Notes: generated by a model from the sequence alone, not told the origin. A DNA stretch of 64,000 bases from Sulfitobacter mediterraneus (GCF_003054325.1 NZ_QBKU01000002.1:1-64000), one strand, 5' to 3'. Counted from the stretch's first letter, positions 43,163 through 53,030 are shown. Numbers and translations are program-made.

Positions 43163-44554
43163 ATGGCCGATACGCGCACAGAGACCGACAGCTTTGGACC
43201 TCTGGAGGTCCCCGCAGACAAATATTGGGGCGCACAGACGCAACGCTCGATCATCAACTTTCCCATCGGATGGGAACAGCAGCCTGTGGCGATTGTGCGG
43301 GCGCTGGGTGTGATCAAAAAGGCCTGCGCCGCGGTCAACCTCGAATTTGGCGATCTAGATGCCGCTTTGGCCCCTGCCATTCAGCAGGCCGCGCAAGAGG
43401 TGATCGACGGCAAGTTTGACGATAACTTTCCGCTGGTGGTTTGGCAGACAGGGTCCGGCACCCAGTCCAACATGAACTCCAACGAGGTGATCTCGAACCG
43501 TGCGATCGAGATTTTGGGTGGCGTTATGGGGTCCAAATCCCCGGTGCATCCAAATGACCATTGCAACATGGGGCAATCGTCCAACGACACGTTCCCAACC
43601 GCGATGCATGTGGCCATCGGCATGGTCGCCCGTGATACGCTGCTGCCCGGATTGCGCAAATTGCACGCCGCGCTTGAGGCGAAATCAGAAGAGTTCAAAG
43701 ACATCATCAAGATCGGCCGCACCCATACGCAGGATGCCACACCTCTGACGCTGGGGCAGGAATTTGGCGGCTATGCCCATCAGATGGCCAAAGGCATCGC
43801 GCGGGTTGAGGCCTGTCTGCCCGACATTTACGAGCTGGCCCAAGGCGGCACGGCGGTTGGTACCGGCTTGAACACCCGCAAAGGTTTCGCCGAGAAGGTT
43901 GCGGCAGAGATTGCCAATATCACCGCCCTGCCCTTTGTCACCGCCCCCAACAAGTTTGAGGCACTGGCCGCCCATGACGCCATGGTGATGTTCTCCGGCG
44001 CGCTGAAAACCGTCGCTGCGTCGATGTTCAAGATCGCCAATGACATGCGGCTGCTGGGCTCTGGCCCGCGCTCGGGTCTGGGGGAACTGATCCTGCCAGA
44101 GAATGAGCCAGGATCCTCGATCATGCCGGGCAAGGTGAACCCAACGCAGGCCGAGGCACTGACCATGGTGTGCGCCCATGTGATGGGCAATGACGCGGCT
44201 GTCGGCTTTGCCGGATCGCAGGGGCATTTTGAGCTGAACGTCTATAACCCGATGATGAGCTACAATGTGATCCAGTCGATGCAATTGCTCGGCGATGCCG
44301 CCAGCAGCTTTACCGACAACATGGTTGTGGGCACGCTGGCCAATGAGGCGCGGATCGACAAGCTGATGAAAGAAAGCCTGATGCTGGTGACAGCGCTGGC
44401 CCCGACCATCGGTTATGACAATGCCACCAAGGTGGCCAAAACCGCCCACAAGAACGGCACCACCCTCAAGGAAGAGGCGATTGCACTCGGGTTTGTGGAT
44501 GCGGAGACCTTTGATAAGGTTGTGCGGCCGGAGCAAATGATCGGTCCTAAATGA
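43163..44554 (+). CDS. fumC: Fumarate hydratase class II
   Basis: 463 residues with [21 protein letters not shown], the [16 protein letters not shown] region, and the signature [13 protein letters not shown] near residue 317. It interconverts fumarate and malate in the TCA cycle without an iron-sulfur cluster. Its TGA overlaps the next gene's ATG. Confidence 0.96.
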   Translation: MADTRTETDSFGPLEVPADKYWGAQTQRSIINFPIGWEQQPVAIVRALGVIKKACAAVNLEFGDLDAALAPAIQQAAQEVIDGKFDDNFPLVVWQTGSGTQSNMNSNEVISNRAIEILGGVMGSKSPVHPNDHCNMGQSSNDTFPTAMHVAIGMVARDTLLPGLRKLHAALEAKSEEFKDIIKIGRTHTQDATPLTLGQEFGGYAHQMAKGIARVEACLPDIYELAQGGTAVGTGLNTRKGFAEKVAAEIANITALPFVTAPNKFEALAAHDAMVMFSGALKTVAASMFKIANDMRLLGSGPRSGLGELILPENEPGSSIMPGKVNPTQAEALTMVCAHVMGNDAAVGFAGSQGHFELNVYNPMMSYNVIQSMQLLGDAASSFTDNMVVGTLANEARIDKLMKESLMLVTALAPTIGYDNATKVAKTAHKNGTTLKEEAIALGFVDAETFDKVVRPEQMIGPK

Positions 44555-44727
44555 GCACACCCATCAACCTGAACAAAGTGCGGAAAACCCGCGCACGCGT
44601 CGAAAAGAAGGCGCGTGCGGAGGAAAACAGCGTCAAGTTCGGGCTGACCAAGGCCGAGAAAGACGGACAAAAGGCGGCGGCAGACAAGGTTGTGCGCTTT
44701 TTGGACGGGCACAAGCGCGACCCATGA
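44551..44727 (+). CDS. DUF4169 family small basic protein
   Basis: 58 residues: [34 protein letters not shown] and a final HKRDP. This lysine/arginine-rich pattern is DUF4169, a family of unknown function common in Rhodobacteraceae beside fumC. It overlaps fumC by four bases and overlaps the following gene by four. Confidence 0.85.
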   Translation: MSTPINLNKVRKTRARVEKKARAEENSVKFGLTKAEKDGQKAAADKVVRFLDGHKRDP

Positions 44728-44948
44728 GCGGGCGGCCCGTCAAACATTCCGTTACACTCAAGGGCCATCGCACGTCGGTGTCTCTGGAGGATGAGTTTTG
44801 GCGCGAGTTTCGCGCCATCGCAGGGCAACGCGGCGTGCCGATCAATGCGCTTGTGGCGCAGATTGATGCAGAACGCGGGCTGGATCTGGGACTGGCCTCG
44901 GCGATACGGCTGTTTGTGCTGCGGTCGTTAAAGGAACGTTTACCTTGA
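44724..44948 (+). CDS. Ribbon-helix-helix domain protein
   Basis: 74 residues. HRTSVSLEDEFWREFRAIAGQRGVPINALVAQIDAER is the RHH pattern (a beta strand and two helices) of the family often encoded with fumC in alphaproteobacteria. It overlaps DUF4169 by ATGA. It may be a transcription factor or an accessory protein; the target is unknown. Confidence 0.8.
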   Translation: MSGRPVKHSVTLKGHRTSVSLEDEFWREFRAIAGQRGVPINALVAQIDAERGLDLGLASAIRLFVLRSLKERLP

Positions 44949-44965
44949 AGGCATAGCGTTCACGC

Positions 44966-45205
44966 ATGACTTTACCAAACGAACTGACGCCGCAACACTG
45001 GATAACTCATGTGTTCAGCGCGAAATCCGCGCGTGAGGGCGGTGTGGTTCGGCGCAAAATCCGCGATATTGAACGTTATGTAGGGCTGGATGCTTTCTTG
45101 GAAGAATTGCATCGCCGTGGCTATCACGCAGTCGAAAATGCAGGGCAATTGGTGATTTTCTGCAATCAGCAACCGGTGCGTATTATGACTGGCCCGATCT
45201 TTTAA
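44966..45205 (+). CDS. Conserved hypothetical protein (Rhodobacteraceae)
   Basis: 79 residues, GGVVRRKIRDIERYVGLDAFLEELHRRGYHAVENAGQLVIFCN. It looks like a small conserved protein of this family of bacteria, sometimes mis-annotated as a phosphoribosylanthranilate isomerase, with which it shares no evident active site. It may be co-transcribed with the fumC operon, 17 bases away. Its stop lies inside the first hairpin of the cluster that follows. Confidence 0.7.
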   Translation: MTLPNELTPQHWITHVFSAKSAREGGVVRRKIRDIERYVGLDAFLEELHRRGYHAVENAGQLVIFCNQQPVRIMTGPIF

Positions 45206-45308
45206 AAAGATCGATCCGAAACCTTTGAAGGTTTCGGGCCAAACCAAACACCAATCGCTGGCTTTCGTTTTCTTTAAAGAAAACGGTACGGACTTTTCAA
45301 AAAGTCCG
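45196..45308. terminator. Cluster of four hairpins between convergent genes
   Basis: Four perfect inverted repeats follow each other. They are GATCTTT-TAA-AAAGATC (45196-45212), CCGAAACCTT-TG-AAGGTTTCGG (45216-45237), CGTTTTCTTT-AAAGAAAACG (45266-45285) and CGGACTTTT-CA-AAAAGTCCG (45289-45308). The last one suits a terminator for the minus-strand aldolase gene and the first two suit the plus-strand genes. Four in 113 bases is more than a normal bidirectional terminator. Confidence 0.75.
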
Positions 45309-45318
45309 CCTTTCTCAC

Positions 45319-46212
45319 TTAAGCTACCGACGCTTTGTAAATCTGCTCGATATTCGCCCCCAGTGCCGCGTTAAATTCCGCATCGCTCATCTTGACGTTC
45401 AACCCTTCGGTCAGCGCCCGGGAAAAGCTCGCAATCATCTTGCTATTCTGGGCCAGCCGCGCACAGGCCTCATCTGTGGAATAGCCACCAGACAGCGCCA
45501 CGACCCGCAACACATTGTCATGATCGGCCAGGGCGTCATAGATCCCCGGCTGCTCTGGAATGGTCAGCTTAAGCATCACCAGTTCATCCGCCGACAACGC
45601 CTCAACATGACGCAACAACGCGGCGGCAAGCATCTGTTCTGCCTGCGCTTTTGTGCCTGAATGAATATTCACTTCTGGCTCGATAATCGGCACCAGTCCC
45701 GCCGCACAGACCTGTTTGGCAACTTCAAATTGCTGGGCAACAACCGCTTCGATACCCGCTTCATTGGCCTCGTGAATGACCGAGCGTTCCTTGGTGCCAA
45801 AAATGCCCGCCACTTTGGCACGGGTCAGCAACGCATCAAGGTCCGGCATCGGTTTGAGCAGTTGCACATCGTTTTCCTGTTCCGCCAGACCTTTGTCGAT
45901 CTTCAAAAATGGCACCACACCGCGATCTTCCCACAGCAATTGCGCCACGGGTTTGCCCTTGATCGTGGCGTCCATCGTGCGTTCAAACAGGATCGCACCG
46001 ATCACTTTGGCAGAGGTGAAATCATCGGCCAGTATGATCCGCGCGCGCATGTCATGCATCGCCTGAAACATCTCGGTTTCGCCGGTGTAGTCATCAGGCT
46101 CTACACCATAGAGGCTCAGCGCTTTGGGGGTGGATCCGCCGGACTGGTCCAAGGCTGCGATAAACCCTGCGCCGCTTTGCATCTGCGCCTTTTGTGCGTT
46201 GTCGATTGGCAT
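45319..46212 (-). CDS. fda: Class I fructose-bisphosphate aldolase
   Basis: 297 residues. Family marks are GFIAALDQSGGSTPKAL at the start, MRARIILADDFTSAKVIGAILFE, and the Schiff-base region with VMLKLTIPEQPGIYDAL. It cleaves fructose-1,6-bisphosphate to triose phosphates. It stands alone, convergent with the fumC-side genes across the hairpin cluster. Confidence 0.9.
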   Translation of the reverse strand: MPIDNAQKAQMQSGAGFIAALDQSGGSTPKALSLYGVEPDDYTGETEMFQAMHDMRARIILADDFTSAKVIGAILFERTMDATIKGKPVAQLLWEDRGVVPFLKIDKGLAEQENDVQLLKPMPDLDALLTRAKVAGIFGTKERSVIHEANEAGIEAVVAQQFEVAKQVCAAGLVPIIEPEVNIHSGTKAQAEQMLAAALLRHVEALSADELVMLKLTIPEQPGIYDALADHDNVLRVVALSGGYSTDEACARLAQNSKMIASFSRALTEGLNVKMSDAEFNAALGANIEQIYKASVA

Positions 46213-46286
46213 CCTGATATCCCCGTTTCTGAAAATGATTCCGTTTGATTGGGGTTCTAATTCAAAGCCGCCCGCGATGATAGAAC

Positions 46287-47639
46287 CTACCGCCGCTCAA
46301 GACCCAGCCAAATGCCGTTCTGCGCCCGGACTGTCAGATGGGCAACCGGCACTGGCGTTTTGTCCGGCTGCACGACAACCCGGTAATCGCGCAAGATCCG
46401 CGACAGGATCAGTGGCCCCTCCACCATGGCAAACCCTGCCCCCGGACAGACCCGCGCACCGGCGGAAAACGGAATATAGGCGTTGCGCTGGCAGGCCTTG
46501 CCGTTTTCCGTGTGCCATCGGGCGGGATCGAACCCATCGGGATTGTCCCAAAGACGTTCGTGCCGGTGCAAATGCCAGGGGCTCAGCACCAGTTGCGCCC
46601 CTTTCGGCACCGGGCGGTCTCGAAAATGTGCGGGGCATCCGGCCTCGCGCACCATCATCGGCACCGGCGGGTAAAGCCGCAGCGCCTCGCGAAACACATC
46701 GCGGCTGATCTTGAGCTTTGATACAACCGAAAAATCGCAATGCTTCAATGTCTTGGCTTCCTCCGCCACCTTGTTTTGCCAATCGGGATACAGCGCCAGA
46801 AGATACAGCGCCCAAGCCAGCGCGGAGGCGCTGGTCTCATGCCCTGCAAGGAAAAAGATCGCCACCTGATCGACCATTTCATCTGTACTGAAGGTCTCTC
46901 CGGTTTGGGGATCAGCGGTGGTCATGATCTTGGTGGCCAGATCATCAGGCGCAGTCCCGGCGGCAATCTCTGCCGCCCGGTTTTGCGTGAGTTCAGTGAT
47001 CAAATCACGGATCTTGGCCGCATTCTGACGGGTGCCCCGACGGTGCAACCGCGGCATCCAACCCGGCAGCGGCAGAAACGCGCCCAGATTTAGGATCGGC
47101 TGGCTGCGCTGATAGTTGCGGAAAGCGTCGAACACCTGCTGCGCCAGATGGTGATCTATCGGGATCGAAAACAGGGTGCGGAATATCACATCAGCGGCGG
47201 CATGGCTCGCCTGCGCTTCAACCTCGATGATCTGACCCGCCTGCCGGTCCAGACGTGCAACGGCGGCTTCCGCAGCGTCCCACATGGCGGGAAATGTCTC
47301 GCGCAGGCGTCCGCCCTCAAAGGCCGGATCAATGATGCGGCGCTGGCGCTTCCATGCCGCGCCATTGGTCAGGAACACCGAATTGCCAAGGAGCGGGCGC
47401 AGGCCTTCGCTGATCCTGCCGGATTTGGGGAAATCATCCGGGCGCTTTTTCAGAACCGTCTCGACCAGCGCCGGATCGTTGATCATGAAACTGCGGAAAA
47501 ACGGCGTGCGAAATTCCGCCATCCAGGCACGGTACAGCTTGGCAGGCTGCGCGGACAGAATATCACGGCGAAACAGGCGCATATACTGCCAAAGTGACAC
47601 TTTCTCGGGCCGGCTGGGCGGCTTAGGTGGCTGGATCAT
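46287..47639 (-). CDS. Cytochrome P450
   Basis: 450 residues. The I-helix oxygen-binding motif FFLAGHETSASALAW is near residue 265, ExxR is in FREALRLYPP near 318, and the heme cysteine is in FSAGARVCPGAGFA near 395. The ATG overlaps the stop of the membrane hydrolase gene (ATGA), linking the two. The fold and the absence of an N-terminal anchor suggest a soluble class I enzyme needing a ferredoxin; the substrate is unknown. Confidence 0.92.
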   Translation of the reverse strand: MIQPPKPPSRPEKVSLWQYMRLFRRDILSAQPAKLYRAWMAEFRTPFFRSFMINDPALVETVLKKRPDDFPKSGRISEGLRPLLGNSVFLTNGAAWKRQRRIIDPAFEGGRLRETFPAMWDAAEAAVARLDRQAGQIIEVEAQASHAAADVIFRTLFSIPIDHHLAQQVFDAFRNYQRSQPILNLGAFLPLPGWMPRLHRRGTRQNAAKIRDLITELTQNRAAEIAAGTAPDDLATKIMTTADPQTGETFSTDEMVDQVAIFFLAGHETSASALAWALYLLALYPDWQNKVAEEAKTLKHCDFSVVSKLKISRDVFREALRLYPPVPMMVREAGCPAHFRDRPVPKGAQLVLSPWHLHRHERLWDNPDGFDPARWHTENGKACQRNAYIPFSAGARVCPGAGFAMVEGPLILSRILRDYRVVVQPDKTPVPVAHLTVRAQNGIWLGLERR

Positions 47640-48907
47640 GGTTCCATATCCCTAAAACCGTTCACCGGTGTCTCGATGCGCGATTTGGATGGCGGACGGC
47701 CGGCATAACGGTGGCACAACGGGATCGGCCCGGCGGTGATCTGAAAGTAATCGTAATCCTTGGGTTGATCAAAAGCACAAAGGTATTGAAAATGCAGCCG
47801 AAAGAAACGACAGCGCAAGGCCTTCCACCGCGCCGCACTTAGCGTTTGAGTGAAAGCTGCCGAAAACACCAACGGCCATTTCTTGTCCTCTGGTGCCACC
47901 CCCGACACCGCAACCGGATCACAAAGCGCAAATGCGCAGCCGTCCCCCGGTGCCGTCACATCCACCCAAGACAACGCGTCCGTAACAGATAATTCATGTA
48001 AATCACGGCGCAAACGGGTCGCATCGGGTAAAAACGACACCATCGGAACCACCTGCCCCAAGGACAGGAACCCAAGCACCGGTCCGGTCTTAGGCACCCG
48101 ACCGGAACGGATCAGATCGGCCAGAACAGACACAGCCAAATAGGCGCCGGAGGAATGGCCGACGATCAGAACCTCTTGCACATCCTCGTGCAGGGCGGCG
48201 GCGATGGTGTCTGCAAAACCGGCAATGCGCATCTCAAGTTCCGGCGGATAAGCCCCCTTGTGCGCCGCCGCATGGGCATAATCATGCATCAGGTAATAAG
48301 CGTAGAGGTGATTGTCCTTGCCTTTAAACCATCTCAGCAAAGCGGCGGCGCAAAGCCCCCCTGCCAACAAGGACAAGGCGATGGACGGATAGAACAGCGG
48401 ACCAAAAACCCGATTGGGCCAAAAGAACCGCTCAACCACGCCCGCGCCGATCCCGACCAGTGTCGCAATCCCCCAAAACACCAGCCCCGCAAGCAGCAAT
48501 TGCAACAGCAACATCCCGACCGGATAGAGCGCGGCCATCACGGGCCCCTTGCGCAGTTTCATCAACCGCCAAAGTGCCCCACTCCTGATGTAGATCCACG
48601 CGGTGCGCAGCAATTGCAGATAGGTGCCAAGGACTGAGCCATCCATCGAATCGCGGACAATGTCGGACCAGACCAATACCTCAACATCCGCCCGTGTCGC
48701 CGCGCCATCAACAACCGTATCGACGTGCCAGCCATAAGCGCCCTTGGCCGTCTTGGGCGACAGTGCCAGCTGATAGCCAGAGATCGCCGCCTGTTCTGCG
48801 CCTTCTTTGCGATAGAGTTCGCGATAGCGGCGCGGATGGATCGGATCATAGCCGGGAATGTAAAACACCCGCCGCCGAAAGGGTTGATCTGCGCCTTGTC
48901 TGGTCAT
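47636..48907 (-). CDS. Membrane-embedded alpha/beta hydrolase-like protein
   Basis: 423 residues. A nucleophile motif VLIVGHSSGAYLA lies near residue 244. Two or three membrane helices (PVGMLLLQLLLAGLVFWGIATLVG and GPLFYPSIALSLLAGGLCAAALL) interrupt the N-terminal half. The start FYIPGYDPIHPRRYRELYR is reminiscent of uncharacterised membrane hydrolases. Its gene is coupled to the P450 by a four-base overlap, so the two may process one lipophilic substrate. Function is inferred. Confidence 0.65.
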   Translation of the reverse strand: MTRQGADQPFRRRVFYIPGYDPIHPRRYRELYRKEGAEQAAISGYQLALSPKTAKGAYGWHVDTVVDGAATRADVEVLVWSDIVRDSMDGSVLGTYLQLLRTAWIYIRSGALWRLMKLRKGPVMAALYPVGMLLLQLLLAGLVFWGIATLVGIGAGVVERFFWPNRVFGPLFYPSIALSLLAGGLCAAALLRWFKGKDNHLYAYYLMHDYAHAAAHKGAYPPELEMRIAGFADTIAAALHEDVQEVLIVGHSSGAYLAVSVLADLIRSGRVPKTGPVLGFLSLGQVVPMVSFLPDATRLRRDLHELSVTDALSWVDVTAPGDGCAFALCDPVAVSGVAPEDKKWPLVFSAAFTQTLSAARWKALRCRFFRLHFQYLCAFDQPKDYDYFQITAGPIPLCHRYAGRPPSKSRIETPVNGFRDMEP

Positions 48908-48972
48908 CAGGCAAGTTTAGCCGCGAAGAGTCCTAACGGGTAGTGAATTCGCCCGCAAAAACCCGGCTTCGA

Positions 48973-49725
48973 TCAGCCCAAAGTCGCCAGCGCCGGAAAG
49001 GTTTCAAGCAACCAAAAGGCAAAGCTGCTGAAGGCCCCGGTGACCATCGCCAGCCCCACCAGAACCAGAAGACCGCCCATGATCCGTTCAACCAGTTTCA
49101 TATGCGGTTTGATCCGGTTCATCACGCCCATCGCACGGGTGATGAACATCGCCGCCAGCAGGAACGGCAGGCCCAAACCGATGGCATAGATCCCCAACAA
49201 CAATGTGCCTTTGCTAACCGACCCTTCGGAGGCCGCAAGGGACAAGATCGCGCCCAATTGCGGACCAATGCAAGGCGTCCAGCCAAAGGCAAAGGCGAGA
49301 CCCAGAACATAGGCGCCAAAGCTTGATCCGCCTTTGTCACCCGCATCCAGCCGCGCCTCCTGATCCAGAAACGGAATGCGGAACAACCCGATGAAATGCA
49401 AACCAAAGACAATGATCACAACGCCGGAGATCTGCGCGAAAAGCACCTGATTTTGCAGGAAAAACGCACCAAAGGCCGAGGCCGTGAAGCCAAGGATCAG
49501 AAACACAGTGCTGAGGCCCAGCACAAAGAACAGCGCCGCGATCACGGCGCGCTTGCGGGCCTCCCCGCCGCTGGACATATCGTTTAGGGATACACCGCTC
49601 ATATAGGCCAGATAGGGCGGCACAATCGGCAGCACGCAGGGGCTGAGAAAGCTGATCACACCCGCAACCAGCGCGATGATCATGGCGGGCATCAGCCCCG
49701 CATCAATCAGTTCAATTCCAAACAT
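48973..49725 (-). CDS. ccdA: Cytochrome c biogenesis protein CcdA
   Basis: 250 residues with six membrane helices. The redox cysteines are in FLSPCVLPIVPPYLAYMSG and FGWTPCIGPQLGAIL. It carries electrons from cytoplasmic thioredoxin to periplasmic thiols for cytochrome c maturation. The start MFGIELID at 49725 is preferred over a start three codons earlier. Confidence 0.92.
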   Translation of the reverse strand: MFGIELIDAGLMPAMIIALVAGVISFLSPCVLPIVPPYLAYMSGVSLNDMSSGGEARKRAVIAALFFVLGLSTVFLILGFTASAFGAFFLQNQVLFAQISGVVIIVFGLHFIGLFRIPFLDQEARLDAGDKGGSSFGAYVLGLAFAFGWTPCIGPQLGAILSLAASEGSVSKGTLLLGIYAIGLGLPFLLAAMFITRAMGVMNRIKPHMKLVERIMGGLLVLVGLAMVTGAFSSFAFWLLETFPALATLG

Positions 49726-49817
49726 GGGCCACACCTACCCGCCTTCGCGCCCGCCGTCACGCCCCATCCGGTCACAACACTGTGGACGGGGTGTAACATC
49801 TGATTTATCTCAGGCTT

Positions 49818-50045
49818 ATGAAGATTGAAGATCTCGATGCCACCGGGCTTTTGTGCCCCTTGCCTGTCCTGAAACTGCGCAAGCGGTTGGGCCCACTGGA
49901 TGCGGGCGATTGCATGCGGCTGCGGGCGGATGATCCGGCAGCAGTGATCGATGTGCCGCATTTCTGCGCCGAGGCCGGGCATGCACTGGTCGAGACCGCG
50001 CAAGAAGGAGATGTGCAGATCTATCTGGTGCGCAAGGGCGGCTGA
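49818..50045 (+). CDS. tusA: TusA family sulfurtransferase
   Basis: 75 residues. DATGLLCPLPVLKLRKRLGPLDAGD holds the CPxP motif of TusA-type sulfur carriers, with IDVPHFCAEAGHAL and a final small beta strand. TusA passes sulfur for tRNA thiolation or other sulfur pathways. It sits alone, divergent from ccdA and convergent with rne. Confidence 0.88.
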   Translation: MKIEDLDATGLLCPLPVLKLRKRLGPLDAGDCMRLRADDPAAVIDVPHFCAEAGHALVETAQEGDVQIYLVRKGG

Positions 50046-50105
50046 TCACTTGCGGGTGGGGTGCCTTGTTCACGGATCCTTAAGCAAACAGCATACCGCA
50101 AAGCA

Positions 50106-50131
50106 AAAGGCAGGCCCGAAGGCCTGCCTTT
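50106..50131. terminator. Bidirectional terminator between tusA and rne
   Basis: An 11-bp perfect stem AAAGGCAGGCC/GGCCTGCCTTT with loop CGAA lies between the two convergent genes. The A/T ends of the stem can supply a U tract in both directions. Confidence 0.85.
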
Positions 50132-50159
50132 CTGGTTCTAAATCAGCAACTTGTCGGCA

Positions 50160-53030
50160 TTAACGCCCCAAGGACCACCAACCGCGCCGCTTGGGCTTTT
50201 TCGGCTCTTCCGCGGGCTCAGGCTTGGCCTCTGCCACAGGTTCCGCCGCCGCGACAGGTTCCACTGCCTTGGTCTCTTCGGCGGCAACTGGCTCGGGTGT
50301 CGGCGCAGGTGCCTGTTCTGGTGCTTTGGTCTCTTCCGGCGCTGGTGTTGGCGCAGGTTCCTCAGCCTTGGCCTTGGTCTTAGGCGCAGCCTTTGTCTTT
50401 GGCTCTGCCTTCGGCTTGGCTTTGGCGCGGGTGCGCTTTGGCTTGGGCTTTTCCTCTGCCGCGTCGTCGGCCTTGGCTTCCGCTGGCGCGTCTTCCTTGA
50501 CCTCTTCTGAGACTTTGGTCTCTGCCTTTGGCTTTGGCTTGGCCTTGGCACGGGTCCGCTTCGGCTTTGGCTTTTCTTCCTCAGCCGCCTCTGGCGCAGG
50601 TTCCGCAGTTTTGGCGTCACCATCCGCTGCGGTCTCGGCCGCTTCTTTCTCGGCTTTGGCTTTGGCGCTGGTGCTGCGTGACCGGCTGCGGGTTTTCGGC
50701 TTGGGCTTTTCTTCCGTTATCGGTGCCTCTGCTTCGGCCTCTGTGGCCGTATCTGCCGCAACGGGCGCGGCATCAGGCTTGGCCTCTTCAGCAGTGTCCT
50801 GATTTGCAGGCTCAGCGGCTTCCGCACCTTCTGCATTCTGGGGCGCATCGGCGTTCTCATCAGCAGAAGACGCATCTTTGTTGTCTTCGCCATTCTGATA
50901 ATCACCACCACCATTTTTGCCGCGACCACCACGGCTGCGACGCCGGCGGCGGCGGCGTTTTGGTTTGCCTTCACCGTCTGCATTGCCGTTGTCGTGGCTT
51001 GATGATTGCGCCTCTGGGGCCTCTTCATCGCTAGATGTATCGGCCTCATCTTCGTCGATCTGATCCATCAAAGATGTATCAACAGACACGATGTGATCGG
51101 CCACAGGGGCCACATTGCGGGTCGCGGTTTTGAATTTCTCTAGCGTGAACTCAGGGCTGACCAATGACGGATCGCCTTCGATCCGCACCGACAGACCATA
51201 ACGCGCCTCAATCTGGGCGATATGCTCGCGTTTTTGGTTCATCAGGAAGTTGGCGATGCCCACAGGACATTTCACTAAAACTTCGCGGGACCGGCGGCGC
51301 GTGCCCTCTTCTTCGATCTGGCGAATGATCGACAACGCGAGGTTATCGTCAGAGCGGATCAAGCCGGTGCCGTGGCATGCCTGACACGGCTGTGTCGTTG
51401 CCTCGATCATACCGGGGCGCAGACGCTGGCGCGACATTTCCATCAGGCCAAAGCCCGAAATGCGGCCCACCTGAATGCGGGCGCGGTCGGTCTTGAGCTT
51501 GTCTTTCATCCGTTTTTCGACGGAGGCATTGTTCTTGCGCTCGTCCATGTCGATGAAATCGATCACGATCAGACCAGCCAGATCACGCAGGCGCAATTGG
51601 CGGGCCACTTCATCAGCGGCCTCAAGGTTGGTCTTCAGTGCGGTTTGTTCAATCGAACCTTCTTTGGTCGCGCGGCCAGAGTTGACGTCAATCGCCACCA
51701 AGGCTTCGGTCACGCCAATCACGATGTAGCCGCCCGAAGGCAATTGCACCGTCGGATTGAACATGCCCGACAAATAGCTTTCCACCTGATAACGGGCAAA
51801 AAGCGGCAGGCCTTCTTCATAGCGTTTCACGTTTTTGGCGTGGGACGGCATGATCATCTTCATGAAGTCCTTGGCGATGCGATAGCCGCGCTCGCCTTCC
51901 ACAAACACTTCGTCAATCTCGCGGTTATACAGATCACGGATCGACCGTTTGATCAGATCGCCCTCTTCATAGATCTTGGCTGGCGCGATGGATTTCAGCG
52001 TCAGTTCGCGGATCTGTTCCCACAGGCGCTGCAGGTATTCATAGTCGCGCTTGATCTCGGCGCGGGTGCGTTTGGCCCCGGCTGTGCGCACGATCAACCC
52101 GGCGCCCGTTGGCACCTGAATTTCGTTTGCGATCTCTTTGAGCTTCTTGCGGTCGGCGGCATTGGTGATTTTGCGGCTGATCCCGCCGCCACGGGCGGTG
52201 TTGGGCATCAGCACGCAATAGCGGCCCGCGAGAGAAAGGTAGGTTGTCAGAGCCGCGCCTTTGTTGCCGCGTTCCTCTTTGACAACCTGTACCAAAAGGA
52301 TCTGGCGTACCTTGATCACTTCTTGGATTTTATAACGCTTGGGGCGCGGCTTGCGCACCGGGCGGATGTCTTCGCTGTCGTCCTCATCGGCAACAGATTC
52401 AATGCTTTCGTCCTTGGCAGTCGCATCGGAGGATTTGCCATCCTCGTCGTCGTCACTGTCATCCGCGTCAGAGCCATCTGCATCGGTGCTGGCATCTTCG
52501 TCCACTGCGGGTGTCTCCACCGGCGTTTCGGTGACACGTTCCATCGGCGAAGAGGCCTCATCATCGCTGACCGTGACTTCGTCATCATCGGTCAGATCAA
52601 CGGTTTCCATGCCTTCGATTTCGCCGGATGTTTTTGCATCCTCGGTGGTGACATCCTCGGCCTTGGATTTGGACCGGCTGCGCGAACGTGAGCGGCGCTT
52701 GGGCTTGGGTTCATCTTCGTCTTTGGCCGCCTGTGCTTCGGCATAGGCGCGTTCTTCTTCCAGCAGTGCCTGACGGTCAGCCACCGGGATCTGGTAATAA
52801 TCGGGATGAATTTCCGAGAACGCGAGGAAGCCGTGGCGATTGCCACCGTAATCCACAAAAGCCGCCTGAAGGGACGGCTCGACCCGTGTTACCTTGGCGA
52901 GATAGATGTTGCCAGCAAGCTGGCGTTTGTTTTCGGATTCAAAGTCAAATTCCTCAACCTTGTTTCCGTCGACCACCACAACCCGAGTTTCCTCGGAGTG
53001 GGTGGCATCGATAAGCATTTTCTTAGGCAT
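50160..53030 (-). CDS. rne: Ribonuclease E
   Basis: 956 residues. The N-terminal S1 domain (YLAKVTRVEPSLQAAFVDYG) is split by an acidic and arginine-serine insertion of about 190 residues typical of alphaproteobacteria. The catalytic part has ALVAIDVNSGRAT and VIDFIDMDERKNN with the metal aspartates, and the zinc-link CQACHGTG. The last 270 residues are low-complexity repeats rich in KPKRTRAKAK and acidic blocks, a likely degradosome scaffold. It initiates mRNA decay and rRNA processing. The ATG at 53030 opens the conserved MPKKMLIDATH. Confidence 0.95.
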   Translation of the reverse strand: MPKKMLIDATHSEETRVVVVDGNKVEEFDFESENKRQLAGNIYLAKVTRVEPSLQAAFVDYGGNRHGFLAFSEIHPDYYQIPVADRQALLEEERAYAEAQAAKDEDEPKPKRRSRSRSRSKSKAEDVTTEDAKTSGEIEGMETVDLTDDDEVTVSDDEASSPMERVTETPVETPAVDEDASTDADGSDADDSDDDEDGKSSDATAKDESIESVADEDDSEDIRPVRKPRPKRYKIQEVIKVRQILLVQVVKEERGNKGAALTTYLSLAGRYCVLMPNTARGGGISRKITNAADRKKLKEIANEIQVPTGAGLIVRTAGAKRTRAEIKRDYEYLQRLWEQIRELTLKSIAPAKIYEEGDLIKRSIRDLYNREIDEVFVEGERGYRIAKDFMKMIMPSHAKNVKRYEEGLPLFARYQVESYLSGMFNPTVQLPSGGYIVIGVTEALVAIDVNSGRATKEGSIEQTALKTNLEAADEVARQLRLRDLAGLIVIDFIDMDERKNNASVEKRMKDKLKTDRARIQVGRISGFGLMEMSRQRLRPGMIEATTQPCQACHGTGLIRSDDNLALSIIRQIEEEGTRRRSREVLVKCPVGIANFLMNQKREHIAQIEARYGLSVRIEGDPSLVSPEFTLEKFKTATRNVAPVADHIVSVDTSLMDQIDEDEADTSSDEEAPEAQSSSHDNGNADGEGKPKRRRRRRRSRGGRGKNGGGDYQNGEDNKDASSADENADAPQNAEGAEAAEPANQDTAEEAKPDAAPVAADTATEAEAEAPITEEKPKPKTRSRSRSTSAKAKAEKEAAETAADGDAKTAEPAPEAAEEEKPKPKRTRAKAKPKPKAETKVSEEVKEDAPAEAKADDAAEEKPKPKRTRAKAKPKAEPKTKAAPKTKAKAEEPAPTPAPEETKAPEQAPAPTPEPVAAEETKAVEPVAAAEPVAEAKPEPAEEPKKPKRRGWWSLGR

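Noticed and set aside
43685-44560. 291-codon minus-strand frame opposite fumC
   Set aside because: FumC is complete and highly conserved; the frame is antisense noise.
51372-52691. 439-codon plus-strand frame antisense to rne
   Set aside because: The conserved RNase E catalytic region lies opposite; the frame is alanine/arginine/phenylalanine-rich shadow text without family marks.
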